DNA of 64,000 nucleotides from Bacteroidota bacterium (GTDB lineage Bacteria; Bacteroidota; Bacteroidia; AKYH767-A; OLB10): the NCBI GenBank assembly GCA_016717725.1, contig JADKFA010000004.1, forward strand, positions 62,001 through 126,000, written 5' to 3'. Position numbers and translations under genes: made by a program. This document shows, one piece after another, positions 1 through 8,829 of this stretch; position 1 is the stretch's first letter; every line of letters begins with the position of its first letter. Under the pieces are notes generated by a model. It did not search any database and was not told the DNA's origin. It saw only the letters and a list, made by a program, of their open reading frames with translations.

Positions 1-141
1 GTTTTAATGGGCAATGATAAAGCCGAATTTATGCAAACTTTTCAAACAGGATATCGATCAAATGGAGATAGACATCCACATTCGTGGTCGATAGTGAATG
101 AGGTGGAGTTGATACAATGGATGAAAAATTTAATAAAATAA
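1..141 (+). CDS. C-terminal fragment of an alpha/beta-hydrolase-like protein
   Basis: An open frame runs in from the left edge of the window and stops at TAA 139-141, giving 46 residues. The fragment has a short block with HPHSWSIVNE followed by an amphipathic end (LIQWMKNLIK). This resembles the catalytic-histidine region and last helix of small esterases/phospholipases of the alpha/beta-hydrolase fold. The nucleophile and the rest of the protein lie outside the window, so the family call rests on this tail only. Confidence 0.45.
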   Translation, partial: VLMGNDKAEFMQTFQTGYRSNGDRHPHSWSIVNEVELIQWMKNLIK

Positions 142-525
142 ATTTACTGAAAAGTCGCATTCTTGAATGCCGACAAAACGAAATCTGAAACATTAAAAAA
201 TTACATAAATTTAATGTTTATGGTAGCTTAAAAAACAAACCAACGCCAGTATTTACAGTAAAATAATTTCAGGCATCGACCAACAAGAACTTAGAAATCT
301 CATTTCAGAAACTGTTGAATTTTTAGAATCAAAATAGGGGAAAATGAAATAGAGTTCTATACGTAAAAGATATGCTGTCTGTCGAACATGTAAACTTTAA
401 AAATAATGGAGATGCGATGTATTATGCAGTGAGTCACAAAATTTTAATAGAAAGTTTTGCAAAAAGCTTATTGTTTTCCAAAAAATCGCCACCTTCGTTA
501 GCATAAACCTCTATACTTTATTTTG
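142..525 (+). other. Gene-poor stretch with possible decayed reading frames
   Basis: No convincing gene is seen over about 380 bases. Two short open stretches look protein-like but have no proper beginning. One spans about 227-337 and ends in a charged helix-like tail (ELRNLISETVEFLESK). The other runs from an ATG at 372 for 42 codons. They could be remnants of decayed genes. I do not recognise either, and neither is annotated as a gene. Confidence 0.4.
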
Positions 526-1251
526 ATGTCAAAATCAGCTCAAAAGAAGACATTAACCATTGACAATTATTTAGACAACCATTACATTCATAGGAGTAAT
601 TGGTTAAGAGCCGCCGTGTTGGGAGCCAATGATGGGATTATCTCCATTTCAAGTCTAGCCATTGGTGTTGCAGCAGCTAGTTCAACTAGAGAACCCATTG
701 TTTTAGCAACGGTAGCTGGACTAGTTGCAGGGGCACTGTCAATGGCTGCTGGTGAATATGTATCTGTGAGTTCACAAACCGACACTGAAAAAGCAGACAT
801 TGAACGAGAAATACAAGAGCTTAAAGAAATGCCAGAAGAAGAGCTAAATATTTTGGCTCAAATTTATGAGAAAAGAGGCCTAAAAAAAGAAACAGCGATG
901 CAAGTAGCCCTTGAACTCACCGAAAAAGATGCATTAGGCGCGCATATTAGAGACGAATTAGGTATCAATGAGATTAGTCAAGCGAATCCAATACAAGCTG
1001 CTATGGCATCTGGAGCAGCATTTACAGTGGGTGGTGTTTTACCTTTATTAACTGTACTTTTCGCACCCATTAAAGGTATGGAATATTGGCTCTATGGATC
1101 TACCATACTATTTCTAATTCTATTGGGGGCAATTGCAGCTAAAACAGGAGGCTCAACAGTAGGAAAGGCTATATTAAGAATTACTGTATGGGGAACTCTT
1201 GCCATGGGATTGTCGGCATTGGTAGGTTATATCTTTGGTGTTAATTTGTAA
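526..1251 (+). CDS. VIT1/CCC1-family transporter (iron/manganese type)
   Basis: 241 residues of the vacuolar iron transporter (VIT1/CCC1, nodulin-21-like) family, predicted to move Fe2+/Mn2+ across the membrane. Typical signs are the N-terminal HYIHRSNWLRAAVLGANDG block leading into the first membrane helix, a second helix ending in AAGEYVSVSSQ, then a charged cytoplasmic loop (about residues 85-155) that binds metal in this family. Three more membrane helices complete the C-terminus. A TTG three bases upstream is in frame, but the ATG at 526 is the natural start. The gene stands alone. Family call is secure; the metal carried is inferred. Confidence 0.87.
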   Translation: MSKSAQKKTLTIDNYLDNHYIHRSNWLRAAVLGANDGIISISSLAIGVAAASSTREPIVLATVAGLVAGALSMAAGEYVSVSSQTDTEKADIEREIQELKEMPEEELNILAQIYEKRGLKKETAMQVALELTEKDALGAHIRDELGINEISQANPIQAAMASGAAFTVGGVLPLLTVLFAPIKGMEYWLYGSTILFLILLGAIAAKTGGSTVGKAILRITVWGTLAMGLSALVGYIFGVNL

Positions 1252-1325
1252 TTTAGAAATTTTAAATTCAAACAGTATACAATACAAAATGAAATCAAAG
1301 TAGTTCCCACAATAATAATTTCAAA

Positions 1326-1811
1326 ATGATGAAAAGCATAAAGATCATACTAACTAAAACAGAAAAAGATGAGCTAAATGCATTTTTTCAATTTCAACTT
1401 GACAAAGAAGCCAATTATTTAGCAGCCTTCACATCAAAAGATCCATCTGACAAAACAGCCTACATAGAAAAGTATTCCAAATTTTTAACGGATCCAACGA
1501 TAAACATGAAGACCATAAAATCCAATGATGAAATTGTAGGGAGCATTGCAAAATTTGTTATCGAAAATGAGGCAGAGATTACTTACTGGATTGACCGAAA
1601 ATTTTGGGGACAGGGGATAGCCACCATGTCACTTCAAAATTTTTTGCAACAAGAAAAAATCAGACCTTTATTTGGTCGTGTAGCATTTGACAATTATGGT
1701 TCGCAAAAGGTTTTAGAAAAATGCGGGTTTATGAAAATTGGGACAGATACTGGATTTGCTAATGCTCGAAATATGGAAATAGAGGAATATATTTACAAAC
1801 TTTCGGAATAA
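1326..1811 (+). CDS. GNAT-family N-acetyltransferase (RimJ/RimL-like)
   Basis: 161 residues with a GNAT fold: the central EAEITYWIDRKFWGQGIAT segment carries the acetyl-CoA loop (R/Q-x-x-G-x-G/A type). It is followed by FGRVAFDNYGSQKVLEKCGF, the usual RimJ/RimL-like end of the domain. Members transfer an acetyl group from acetyl-CoA to a protein N-terminus, amino acid or small amine. The substrate cannot be read from the sequence. Two adjacent ATG codons (1326, 1329) are possible starts. Confidence 0.83.
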   Translation: MMKSIKIILTKTEKDELNAFFQFQLDKEANYLAAFTSKDPSDKTAYIEKYSKFLTDPTINMKTIKSNDEIVGSIAKFVIENEAEITYWIDRKFWGQGIATMSLQNFLQQEKIRPLFGRVAFDNYGSQKVLEKCGFMKIGTDTGFANARNMEIEEYIYKLSE

Positions 1812-1868
1812 GTATTACTTTTAGAGTAAAATATATGATAAATCATTTTATACTTTTATAAAGAAATT

Positions 1869-2927
1869 ATGACGATCACAAAATCGAATATTATAAAAAC
1901 GCTTTTGCTATTGTTTCTGGTTTTTGCCGGACTACATTATGCAAAAGCTATTCTGATGCCTCTCACCATAGCTGGTGTTTTAGCCACGCTCTTTTTTCCC
2001 TTCTGCAAATGGATGGAAGGAAAGAAAGTACCTAAAGGATTAGCAGTATTAATTTGCGTGCTAATATTATTAATCATTATTGCTGGTGTAAGTTTATTAC
2101 TTGGTTGGCAAATATCGAATCTGGCAAAGGATTTTCCGTTGATAAAACAAAAGAGTATAACTATCCTAGATCGCATTCAGGATTATATTTTTAATCATTC
2201 TGATATTTCAGCAGAAGAACAATTTCAGATAATAAAAGAGGAGCAACCTTCCTATTCAAATATTTTTCAAACGATAATAGGTTCATTCACCTATATTTTC
2301 ACAAATCTATTATTTACGCTAGTTTATCTTTTCTGTTTTCTATACTATAGAAGTCACATCAAGCAGTTCATTCTTAAACTTACTTCTTCCGCTGATCGAT
2401 TAGAAATGGAACAAGTTATTTACAATGCTGCTTTGATTTCCCAACAATATCTCGTTGGACTTTCAAAAATGATTGTTTGCCTATGGATCATGTATAGTAT
2501 AGGATTTAGTATACTTGGGGTTAAACATGCTTTCTTCTTCGCGCTTTTATGTGGTCTGCTTGAAATCGTTCCTTACATTGGGAATATTTTAGGAACTTCT
2601 CTTACTGTATTCGTTTCCGCTGGTCAAGGAGCGAGTGTTCAAATGCTTGGTGGAATTATAATTGTTTATGGAATAGTACAATTAATACAAGGATGGATAT
2701 TAGAGCCACTGATAGTTGGACATCAAGTAAAAATAAATCCATTCACAACAATAATAGCTTTAGTCATTGGTGAATTAGTGTGGGGTATTCCAGGTATCTT
2801 TCTAGCGATTCCGCTTATTGCCATGATTAAAATTGCTTGTGATCATATTGAACCACTAAAACCATATGGCTTCTTGATTGGTCCAACAGAAAGTAAAAAG
2901 AAGAAAAAACAAATTACTAAAACATGA
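1869..2927 (+). CDS. AI-2E family transporter (PerM/TqsA-like permease)
   Basis: 352 residues, a multi-pass membrane protein of the AI-2E/PerM/YhhT family (family size about 340-370). An N-terminal pair of helices (residues 8-65) is followed by a third helix and a soluble segment (about 95-135). The C-terminal block has the family pattern around EIVPYIGNILGT and the run VWGIPGIFLAIPLIAMIKI. Members have been linked to autoinducer-2 export, Na+/H+ antiport or general small-molecule efflux, so the substrate is not predictable. A lysine-rich tail ends the protein. Confidence 0.86.
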   Translation: MTITKSNIIKTLLLLFLVFAGLHYAKAILMPLTIAGVLATLFFPFCKWMEGKKVPKGLAVLICVLILLIIIAGVSLLLGWQISNLAKDFPLIKQKSITILDRIQDYIFNHSDISAEEQFQIIKEEQPSYSNIFQTIIGSFTYIFTNLLFTLVYLFCFLYYRSHIKQFILKLTSSADRLEMEQVIYNAALISQQYLVGLSKMIVCLWIMYSIGFSILGVKHAFFFALLCGLLEIVPYIGNILGTSLTVFVSAGQGASVQMLGGIIIVYGIVQLIQGWILEPLIVGHQVKINPFTTIIALVIGELVWGIPGIFLAIPLIAMIKIACDHIEPLKPYGFLIGPTESKKKKKQITKT

Positions 2928-3144
2928 ATCAAATCAAGCATACTACTTTGTAAAATTTGAAAGTAGTAGTTTCATATGAAATAGTAATTTACTCTGTGCT
3001 GTTGAAACTTGAACAAATGTTATCACATTATTGAAACATATTATTTACTTTTCTTGTCGACAAAATTCACCAGAACATTTCTTTAAAACAAAAAGTCAAA
3101 TCCCCAATTTTAAAAAGTACTCCATCTAAGCAAATGCTAGTAAA

Positions 3145-3516
3145 ATGAAAAAAGCGATTCTCACCATTGGATTGTTAATCTTATCAAATGTATTTATGAC
3201 TTTTGCTTGGTATGGGCATTTGAAGTTTAAACAAATGAGTTGGTTTAGCAATTTAGGACTAGTAAGCATTATCCTTATTAGTTGGGGCGTCGCACTTTTT
3301 GAATATTCAGCACAGGTACCGGCAAACAGAATTGGATTTATAGGAAACGGGGGACCCTTTAATCTTTGGCAACTTAAAGTAATTCAAGAAGTAATTACAT
3401 TGGTTGTGTTCACCGCTTTTACGATCTTCTTTTTTAAAGAAGAACCTTTCAAAACAAACCATTTTATCGGTTTTGGGTTCTTAATACTTGCTGTGTATTT
3501 CATCTTCAAAAAATAA
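3145..3516 (+). CDS. DMT-superfamily small membrane protein (DUF486)
   Basis: 123 residues with four predicted membrane helices, matching the DUF486 family of small drug/metabolite-transporter-like proteins. Diagnostic features are the N-terminal LLILSNVFMTFAWYGHLKF, the central WGVALFEYSAQVPANRIG, and the C-terminal NHFIGFGFLILAVYFIF. The role of the family is not established. The gene ends directly before a terminator-like hairpin and a chain of further hairpins. Confidence 0.85.
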   Translation: MKKAILTIGLLILSNVFMTFAWYGHLKFKQMSWFSNLGLVSIILISWGVALFEYSAQVPANRIGFIGNGGPFNLWQLKVIQEVITLVVFTAFTIFFFKEEPFKTNHFIGFGFLILAVYFIFKK

Positions 3517-3520
3517 ACCC

Positions 3521-3542
3521 AAAAAAGTCATTAGACTTTTTT
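3521..3542 (+). terminator. Hairpin with U-tract after the DUF486 gene
   Basis: AAAAAAGTC pairs perfectly with GACTTTTTT around a 4-base ATTA loop, leaving a T-run on the plus strand (and, by symmetry, on the minus strand). The stem is A/T-rich with only two G-C pairs, so it is a modest intrinsic terminator. Confidence 0.5.
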
Positions 3543-3711
3543 GCCCTTCGGGCTGACGATTGATTTTAAAGCAATAATTCAAATCATGTTGTTAAAACGA
3601 TAGATAATAATTGCTTCAAAATCAATGTCAGGGTTAATCCCGACAATTCATTGATTTATCAATGAATTCGTCGCCCTACGGGCACAATTGTCATTTCTAA
3701 TGACAATTGTG
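3521..3711. repeat. Chain of five main tandem hairpins (palindrome array)
   Basis: The inverted repeats lie end to end in about 190 bases. They are: the terminator-like stem 3521-3542; GCCCTTCGGGC at 3543-3553; a long imperfect pair 3554-3579 with 3609-3630 (about 22 bp); 3641-3655 with 3658-3673 (15 bp, one bulge); GCCCTACGGGC at 3673-3683; and a perfect 13-bp stem 3683-3695 with 3699-3711. A weak GGG/CCC stem sits at 3631-3641. Two related GCCC-TNC-GGGC tetraloop-like stems frame the larger hairpins. Such arrays suggest a small mobile palindromic element or a structured RNA; neither can be proven here. Confidence 0.75.
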
Positions 3712-3800
3712 GGATAAACATTTATTCATACATTTGAATTAGATCTAACCGTATCTCATTTAACATGTGAAATCACCTTATCAAATTAGTGCTTAAGACA

Positions 3801-4484
3801 ATGACTGAAGAACTAAAAAAAGACATCATACAATGGGATATAAAATCCTGGTCGAAAGCTCTTGATTATTGGGAAAAAAACATAGAATGGAATAAAGTTG
3901 AAAATGGACTTGAGCTAGGCGGTCGGCAAGGCGGACTTTCGCTATGGCTTGCATTAAAAGGAAAGCAGATTATTTGCTCCGACTTAAAAGATGTTAAAAA
4001 CACTGCCGAGAAACTTCATTTAAAATATAATGTTGCTTCATTTGTACAATATCAAGACATTGATGCAACAAATATACCGTATGAAAATCATTTTGACATC
4101 ATCGTATTTAAATCCATTATCGGGGGAATTGGAAGTAACGACAATTATGAAATTCAACAAAAAGTTTTTAAAGAAATATACAAAGCATTAAAACCTGGTG
4201 GTAAACTTTTGTTCGCAGAAAACCTCATTGCATCACCTCTTCATCAGAATCTTAGAAAAAAGTTTGTCAATTGGGGAAGCACTTGGCGCTATGTTTCCAT
4301 TAAAGAAATAAAAGAATGCTTGAAAGACTTTTCCGCTTACGATATTAAAACCACTGGCCTTCTGGGAACCTTAGGAAGAAATGAAAGCCAACGAAATTTT
4401 CTTTCGTCGATAGATGGACTACTATTAAACAAAATTTGTCCTGCTAATTGGAAATACATTGCTTATGGAATTGCTACAAAATAA
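3801..4484 (+). CDS. Class I SAM-dependent methyltransferase
   Basis: 227 residues from the ATG at 3801. A GTG four codons upstream (3789) would give 231. Motif I is the glycine-rich VENGLELGGRQGGLSLWLA, followed by an acidic residue at the end of strand 2 (ICSDLKD). Later come IVFKSIIGGIG and the post-motif block YKALKPGGKLLFAENL, all as expected for a Rossmann-fold methyltransferase. The methyl acceptor is not predictable. The gene is followed 19 bases later by a DUF1801 gene and may be co-transcribed with it. Confidence 0.82.
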   Translation: MTEELKKDIIQWDIKSWSKALDYWEKNIEWNKVENGLELGGRQGGLSLWLALKGKQIICSDLKDVKNTAEKLHLKYNVASFVQYQDIDATNIPYENHFDIIVFKSIIGGIGSNDNYEIQQKVFKEIYKALKPGGKLLFAENLIASPLHQNLRKKFVNWGSTWRYVSIKEIKECLKDFSAYDIKTTGLLGTLGRNESQRNFLSSIDGLLLNKICPANWKYIAYGIATK

Positions 4485-4503
4485 TTGCAGTTAAAAGAAA
4501 TTA

Positions 4504-4875
4504 ATGCTTGACGAACTTCATAACTTCTATCTGAATAAAGAAGAGCCATACAAAAGCTGTTTACTTGCTTTGCGCAGCATTATTCTTGATCAAGACATAA
4601 ATATTTCTGAAACGCAGAAGTATGGAATGCCTTGCTTCTGTTACAAAAAAAAGATGTTTTGTTACTTGTGGACCGATAAAAAAACAAACGAACCTTATCT
4701 ACTGATGGTTGAAGGAAAACTCCTTAACCACCCCAAATTGGAATCAGGAGTTCGTTCTAGAATGAAGATTTTTAGAGTGAACCCGAACAAAGATTTACCA
4801 ATTAAGACCATTGACAACATTTTACAAAAAGCATTAGACCTATATCGGTCTGGCAAAATAAAACTTAAAGAATAA
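4504..4875 (+). CDS. DUF1801 domain-containing protein
   Basis: 123 residues, close to full length for the DUF1801 (YdhG-like) fold. The family pattern is seen in SETQKYGMPCFCYKKKMFCYLW and in the C-terminal IKTIDNILQKALDLYRSGK. Proteins of this group are small, soluble and of unknown function. The start is the ATG at 4504, 19 bases after the methyltransferase gene. Confidence 0.82.
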   Translation: MLDELHNFYLNKEEPYKSCLLALRSIILDQDINISETQKYGMPCFCYKKKMFCYLWTDKKTNEPYLLMVEGKLLNHPKLESGVRSRMKIFRVNPNKDLPIKTIDNILQKALDLYRSGKIKLKE

Positions 4876-5094
4876 CCGGTTGAAAAAGTGAACTAATAAG
4901 TAAGAACAGAAGCCGATTAAGAGTTAATCCTAACACAATCATTTCCTTTTTGAAATAATTGAACTGTAATTTCAGGTTACAGGACTCTTCTATTCAAACT
5001 GATGCCAAACACCTTAATCCCATCAATTTTGTGTCAATCTTACTTCTGACATTCATCATTTTAATATTGGATATTACTTATCACTTTTGGATGA

Positions 5095-5667
5095 ATGAAA
5101 AAGCCCCTTTTTGTAAAATATGTACTCCCCTTTTTTCAGTGGTATGCATTGATGATTTTTTTCGCTATAGCAATTGATTATATCCTTCATCATTTTCAAC
5201 TTGTATTCGTTGGTCGCTACCTCGGATTAATTGGAACCTTAACAATATGTACATCCTTTGCATATTCATTGCGCAAAAGGAAAATAATAGAATCAGGTTC
5301 TCCAAAGAAACTTTTGGCTTTGCATGAATATCTTGCCTGGATAGGTTCAATTATGCTTCTCGTTCATGCAGGCATTCATTTTAATGCAGTGCTGCCCTGG
5401 CTAGCCATATTAATGCTTTTAATTGCAGTAGCCAGTGGCTTGGTTGGAAAATTTCTTCTGAAAAGAGCAAATGAATTATTGAAAGAAAGAAGACAAGCAT
5501 TAACTAGCTCAGGAATAAGTTTTGTAGAAGTCGATAAAAAATTATTCTTTGACTCCATTACAGTTGATCTGATGAAGAAATGGAGAGTGGTTCACTTACC
5601 TATTACTTTACTTTTAGGGCTATTGACCCTTATGCATATAATAACCATCCTAATGTTCAGCAAATGA
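5095..5667 (+). CDS. Membrane-bound b-type cytochrome-like protein
   Basis: 190 residues with about five hydrophobic segments (near 8-30, 38-57, 79-98, 100-120, 165-187). Histidines at 77 and 91 lie in one helix pair and 167 and 181 in the last helix, both 14 residues apart, as in bis-histidine b-heme binding helices. This suggests a cytochrome b561/ferric-reductase-like quinol or ferredoxin-linked electron carrier. The next gene, a decaheme cytochrome c, overlaps its stop codon (ATGA), so the two probably form one electron-transfer unit across the membrane. Heme binding is inferred, not proven. Confidence 0.68.
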   Translation: MKKPLFVKYVLPFFQWYALMIFFAIAIDYILHHFQLVFVGRYLGLIGTLTICTSFAYSLRKRKIIESGSPKKLLALHEYLAWIGSIMLLVHAGIHFNAVLPWLAILMLLIAVASGLVGKFLLKRANELLKERRQALTSSGISFVEVDKKLFFDSITVDLMKKWRVVHLPITLLLGLLTLMHIITILMFSK

Positions 5668-6605
5668 AAAAGCTAATTGTATTAGGATTCGCAATTGCTT
5701 GCATTATTTTTATGAATCAGTTTCCTCATGTCATGCTAAATCCAGGAGATTTGGTTGAAGCACATCAAAACATAAACAATAAATGTCTAGCCTGTCACGA
5801 TCCATTTTCGGGTATCTCCAACGATAAATGCATTTCTTGTCATAAACTATCTTCTATTGGTATGGATACGCTCTTAGTGAACGAATCCAATGTAACAAAT
5901 GAGAAAGTGTTATTTCATCAGCATCTATCGAATCAAAAATGCACTGCATGCCACACGGAACATAAAGGTGAAAAACCAGAAATGTCGTTGAGTAGTTTTA
6001 ATCATGATATGTTACCCTCAACGGTGATTAGTAAATGTAATAGTTGTCATAGCCAACCATCCAACCAACTTCATAAACAAGTAACCACAAATTGTAAGAA
6101 TTGCCACAATACCGAAGGGTGGAAATCATCAGTAAGCTTTAATCATGACATGATAATTGGTGCAGACAAAAATAATTGCGCGTCCTGCCATATAAAACCA
6201 AGTGATACCTTCCATCAACAAATAAAAGAAAATTGTGATAAATGCCATAGCACGAACCAATGGAAACCATCCACCTTTGATCATTCCACCTATTTTCAGC
6301 TTGACGAAAACCATAATGCAAAGTGCAATACCTGTCATACCAACAATAATTTCAGCGCCTTTACTTGTTACGGTTGTCATGAACATTCGGAAAGCAATAT
6401 TAGGGAGGAGCATCATGAAAATGGCATTTATAACTATAGCAATTGCGCCACCTGTCACAAAAGCGGAAATGAACACGACATCAGAATGAATGGAAAATCC
6501 AATTTGGAATTAAATGAAAGTGAATTAAATAATATGAAAAAATATATCAAGTCGCAAGATAATAATAAAGGACGCGATGGTCAAAAAGAACAAGATGATG
6601 ATTAA
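5664..6605 (+). CDS. Decaheme c-type cytochrome
   Basis: 313 residues from the ATG at 5664, which overlaps the upstream stop; a longer in-frame start at 5580 lies inside the previous gene and is unlikely. One N-terminal membrane anchor or signal helix (residues 3-20) is followed by ten CxxCH heme-attachment motifs: CLACH, CISCH, CTACH, CNSCH, CKNCH, CASCH, CDKCH, CNTCH, CYGCH and CATCH. Many extra histidines are available as distal ligands. The fold is likely cytochrome c3/c7-like. It is expected in the periplasm, exchanging electrons with the membrane b-type partner. The C-terminal 45 residues are polar and charged without hemes. Confidence 0.9.
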   Translation: MKKLIVLGFAIACIIFMNQFPHVMLNPGDLVEAHQNINNKCLACHDPFSGISNDKCISCHKLSSIGMDTLLVNESNVTNEKVLFHQHLSNQKCTACHTEHKGEKPEMSLSSFNHDMLPSTVISKCNSCHSQPSNQLHKQVTTNCKNCHNTEGWKSSVSFNHDMIIGADKNNCASCHIKPSDTFHQQIKENCDKCHSTNQWKPSTFDHSTYFQLDENHNAKCNTCHTNNNFSAFTCYGCHEHSESNIREEHHENGIYNYSNCATCHKSGNEHDIRMNGKSNLELNESELNNMKKYIKSQDNNKGRDGQKEQDDD

Positions 6606-6772
6606 GTCTTACTTTCGAACTTCCTTGAGAAGCACTTTTCGAAGCATCGCACAGAAAGGACATCATTTAAAGATCTAAATTTGATTCCAGCCTATAGTTT
6701 AAAGAAGTAACACTATCAAATTTAGAATATACAAAAGAATCAAATTTTAGATAAAGCACACATTAAATATAC

Positions 6773-6780
6773 TAAATTTG
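6773..6780 (+). promoter_or_regulatory. Bacteroidota -7 box (TAAATTTG) before the response-regulator gene
   Basis: TAAATTTG fits the phylum consensus TAnnTTTG. It ends only 8 bases before the ATG at 6789, so a transcript from it would have almost no leader. The -33 element is poor (only a T-rich stretch near 6745), so support is moderate. Confidence 0.42.
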
Positions 6781-6788
6781 CAGTGTAA

Positions 6789-8147
6789 ATGACCGTTACC
6801 AATTTGAGAAATGTTTTAATCATCGATGATGAAGAAAAGCTTCGAAAGCTCTTTGCTCGGATAATTGCATCCGAAGGTTTTGAAGTACATGAGGCTGGTG
6901 ACTGTAAAACGGCACTAAAAAAATTAGAACAGGTAGATATAGACGTTGTTCTTTGTGATGTAAAGTTGCCCGACGGAAATGGCTTGGATTTGATTTCCAA
7001 AATTAAATCCATCCAACCTCTATCTGAAATTATTTTACTTACTGCTTACGGCAATATTCCAGATGGAGTAAACGCGATAAAGCAAGGAGCATTTGATTAT
7101 ATTACTAAAGGCGATGACAATGAAAAAATTATTCCCTTACTCTATCGAGCTTTAGAAAAAGTACAATTACAAAAGCGTGTTAATGATCTTGAAAAACAAG
7201 TTGGACAGAAATTTTCCATTGATTCCATTTTAGGAAAGTCTAAAGTAATTCATCAAGCCATTGAATTAGCCAAAAAAGTTGCGCAGACAGACACCACCGT
7301 TTTATTGACAGGAGAAACAGGAACAGGAAAAGAAGTATTTGCTCAAGCGATCCATCAGGCGAGCAAACGATGTAAACAAAATTTTGTAGCCATTAATTGT
7401 TCGGCCTTTAGTAAAGATCTTTTGGAAAATGAAATGTTTGGACATAAAGCGGGGGCATTTACTGGAGCAATCAAAGACCAAAAGGGTCTTTTTGAAGAAG
7501 CCAATAATGGCACCATTTTCCTTGATGAAATCGGTGAAATGGCCCTAGGTCTACAAGCCAAATTACTTAGAGTACTTGAAACAGGAGATTTTTTAAAAGT
7601 AGGTGATAATAAACCCACCAAAGTAAATGTTCGCATCATAGCAGCCACCAATAGAAATTTGCAAAATGAAATAGACGCTGGGTATTTCAGGCAAGATTTG
7701 TTCTACCGAATTTCTGTTTTTCAAATTCCATTACCTTCTCTTCGTGAACGTGTAATGGATATTGAGATTTTAGCGAATCACTTTTTGCAATTGTTTGCTG
7801 CGAAAACCAATAAAAGAATAAAAAATATTTCTGATGATTGTTTAGATGCGTTGAAACAACATCAATGGAACGGTAATATTCGCGAATTAAAAAATGTAAT
7901 CGAGCGAAGTGTGATCTTGTCGAATGCTAACGAACTTAATTTAGAATCTTTGCCAATTGAATTCCATAAACCACTTTCAACAAAAAATGGCAAACAACTA
8001 TCTGCTTTTGATTTAGCGAGTGCCGAAAAAATACATATTCAAAAAGTTTTGAATTATACGAATGGTAACAAAACTGAAACTGCCAAACTTTTGAATATTG
8101 CCTTAACCACACTTTATCGCAAACTAGACGAATACAAAATCGGCTAA
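6789..8147 (+). CDS. Sigma-54-dependent response regulator (NtrC/AtoC type)
   Basis: 452 residues. The receiver domain (1-125) has the phospho-acceptor Asp57 in VVLCDVKLPDGNG. The AAA+ sigma-54 activation domain has Walker A GETGTGKE (175-182), the sigma-54 contact loop GAFTGA (222-227) and Walker B GTIFLDEIGE (241-250). A Fis-type helix-turn-helix ends the protein (NKTETAKLLNIALTTLYRKL). It lies directly upstream of the kdp genes, while a HAMP histidine kinase closes the cluster, so the two probably form the Kdp two-component system. Classical Kdp uses an OmpR-type KdpE instead. Pairing is inferred from position. Confidence 0.9.
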   Translation: MTVTNLRNVLIIDDEEKLRKLFARIIASEGFEVHEAGDCKTALKKLEQVDIDVVLCDVKLPDGNGLDLISKIKSIQPLSEIILLTAYGNIPDGVNAIKQGAFDYITKGDDNEKIIPLLYRALEKVQLQKRVNDLEKQVGQKFSIDSILGKSKVIHQAIELAKKVAQTDTTVLLTGETGTGKEVFAQAIHQASKRCKQNFVAINCSAFSKDLLENEMFGHKAGAFTGAIKDQKGLFEEANNGTIFLDEIGEMALGLQAKLLRVLETGDFLKVGDNKPTKVNVRIIAATNRNLQNEIDAGYFRQDLFYRISVFQIPLPSLRERVMDIEILANHFLQLFAAKTNKRIKNISDDCLDALKQHQWNGNIRELKNVIERSVILSNANELNLESLPIEFHKPLSTKNGKQLSAFDLASAEKIHIQKVLNYTNGNKTETAKLLNIALTTLYRKLDEYKIG

Positions 8148-8171
8148 AATCCTAGCGAAACGATAGGGTTT

Positions 8172-8196
8172 ACCCTTTCAAAACAAAAGGGTTTTC
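8172..8196 (+). terminator. Possible terminator after the response-regulator gene
   Basis: ACCCTTT (8172-8178) pairs with AAAGGGT (8186-8192), followed by a short T-rich stretch. It lies 25 bases after the regulator stop codon. The stem is short, so this is a moderate prediction. Confidence 0.4.
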
Positions 8197-8399
8197 GATT
8201 TTCAACAATCCCATTTTAACTATAATAGCCTAAGAACTAACCTCTTCTTTCATTTTTGAATTTATAGGAATAGATTTTAGCATGCAGCACCCGAAGCGGA
8301 TAATTAAAACTGCGAGAAAATAATTCTACTAAAGAGTATATAAGCCGTCTTCGGGCTTTGCGATTCTAAAGAATAAATAAAAATTAGTACTCAAATTAA

Positions 8400-8759
8400 A
8401 TGATTACAGAAAATGAAGTGTCAGACCTTCTTGGTAAAGAATTACCAGAAATAAACCTTGAATTGGATAAACTTTCAAACTCGAGTAATATATATAAAGC
8501 GATGCGATGCTTTGTTGATTACACCAAACAGCTCATACTAAAAGGAAATATCAATGAAACAAAGCTTTGTTTTATTCTCGCTGAAAGGATGTTAATTGAA
8601 GGGAATAATTCCGTAAGAAACGCCATTGAAAATGTGTATGTATATTCTTTAGGAACCTTTATTGACTTGGCCGACTCAACAGCTAATCGCGCTAAAGAAA
8701 TTTTCAATGGCCTATTGAAAAAGGAATATAACCGACAATTGATGGCAAGTGGGATATAA
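8400..8759 (+). CDS. Uncharacterised 119-residue soluble protein upstream of kdp
   Basis: 119 residues, largely helical, without a signal peptide or membrane segment. The N-terminus (ITENEVSDLLGKELPEINLEL) is acidic. The middle (AMRCFVDYTKQLILKGNINETKLCFILAERML) looks like a helical hairpin. I cannot name a family with certainty; small helical proteins of this kind sit in other Bacteroidota kdp clusters, which is recollection and not checked. It lies between the regulator and kdpF and may be part of the kdp transcript. A role in Kdp regulation is speculative. Confidence 0.6.
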   Translation: MITENEVSDLLGKELPEINLELDKLSNSSNIYKAMRCFVDYTKQLILKGNINETKLCFILAERMLIEGNNSVRNAIENVYVYSLGTFIDLADSTANRAKEIFNGLLKKEYNRQLMASGI

Positions 8760-8829
8760 TGATGAATCTCATAGAACAATTAAATGAAAATCATAAAATA
8801 CCATTTACTATTCATACAACTTTAGTCTA

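Noticed and set aside
4959..5177. 72-residue frame before the b-type cytochrome gene
   Set aside because: It overlaps the cytochrome start in another frame, begins with TTG, and its second half is out-of-frame coding sequence.
6129..6476. Minus-strand 115-residue hydrophobic frame inside the decaheme gene
   Set aside because: It is an antisense shadow; the CxxCH codons on the plus strand give a strong, independent signal for the plus-strand protein.
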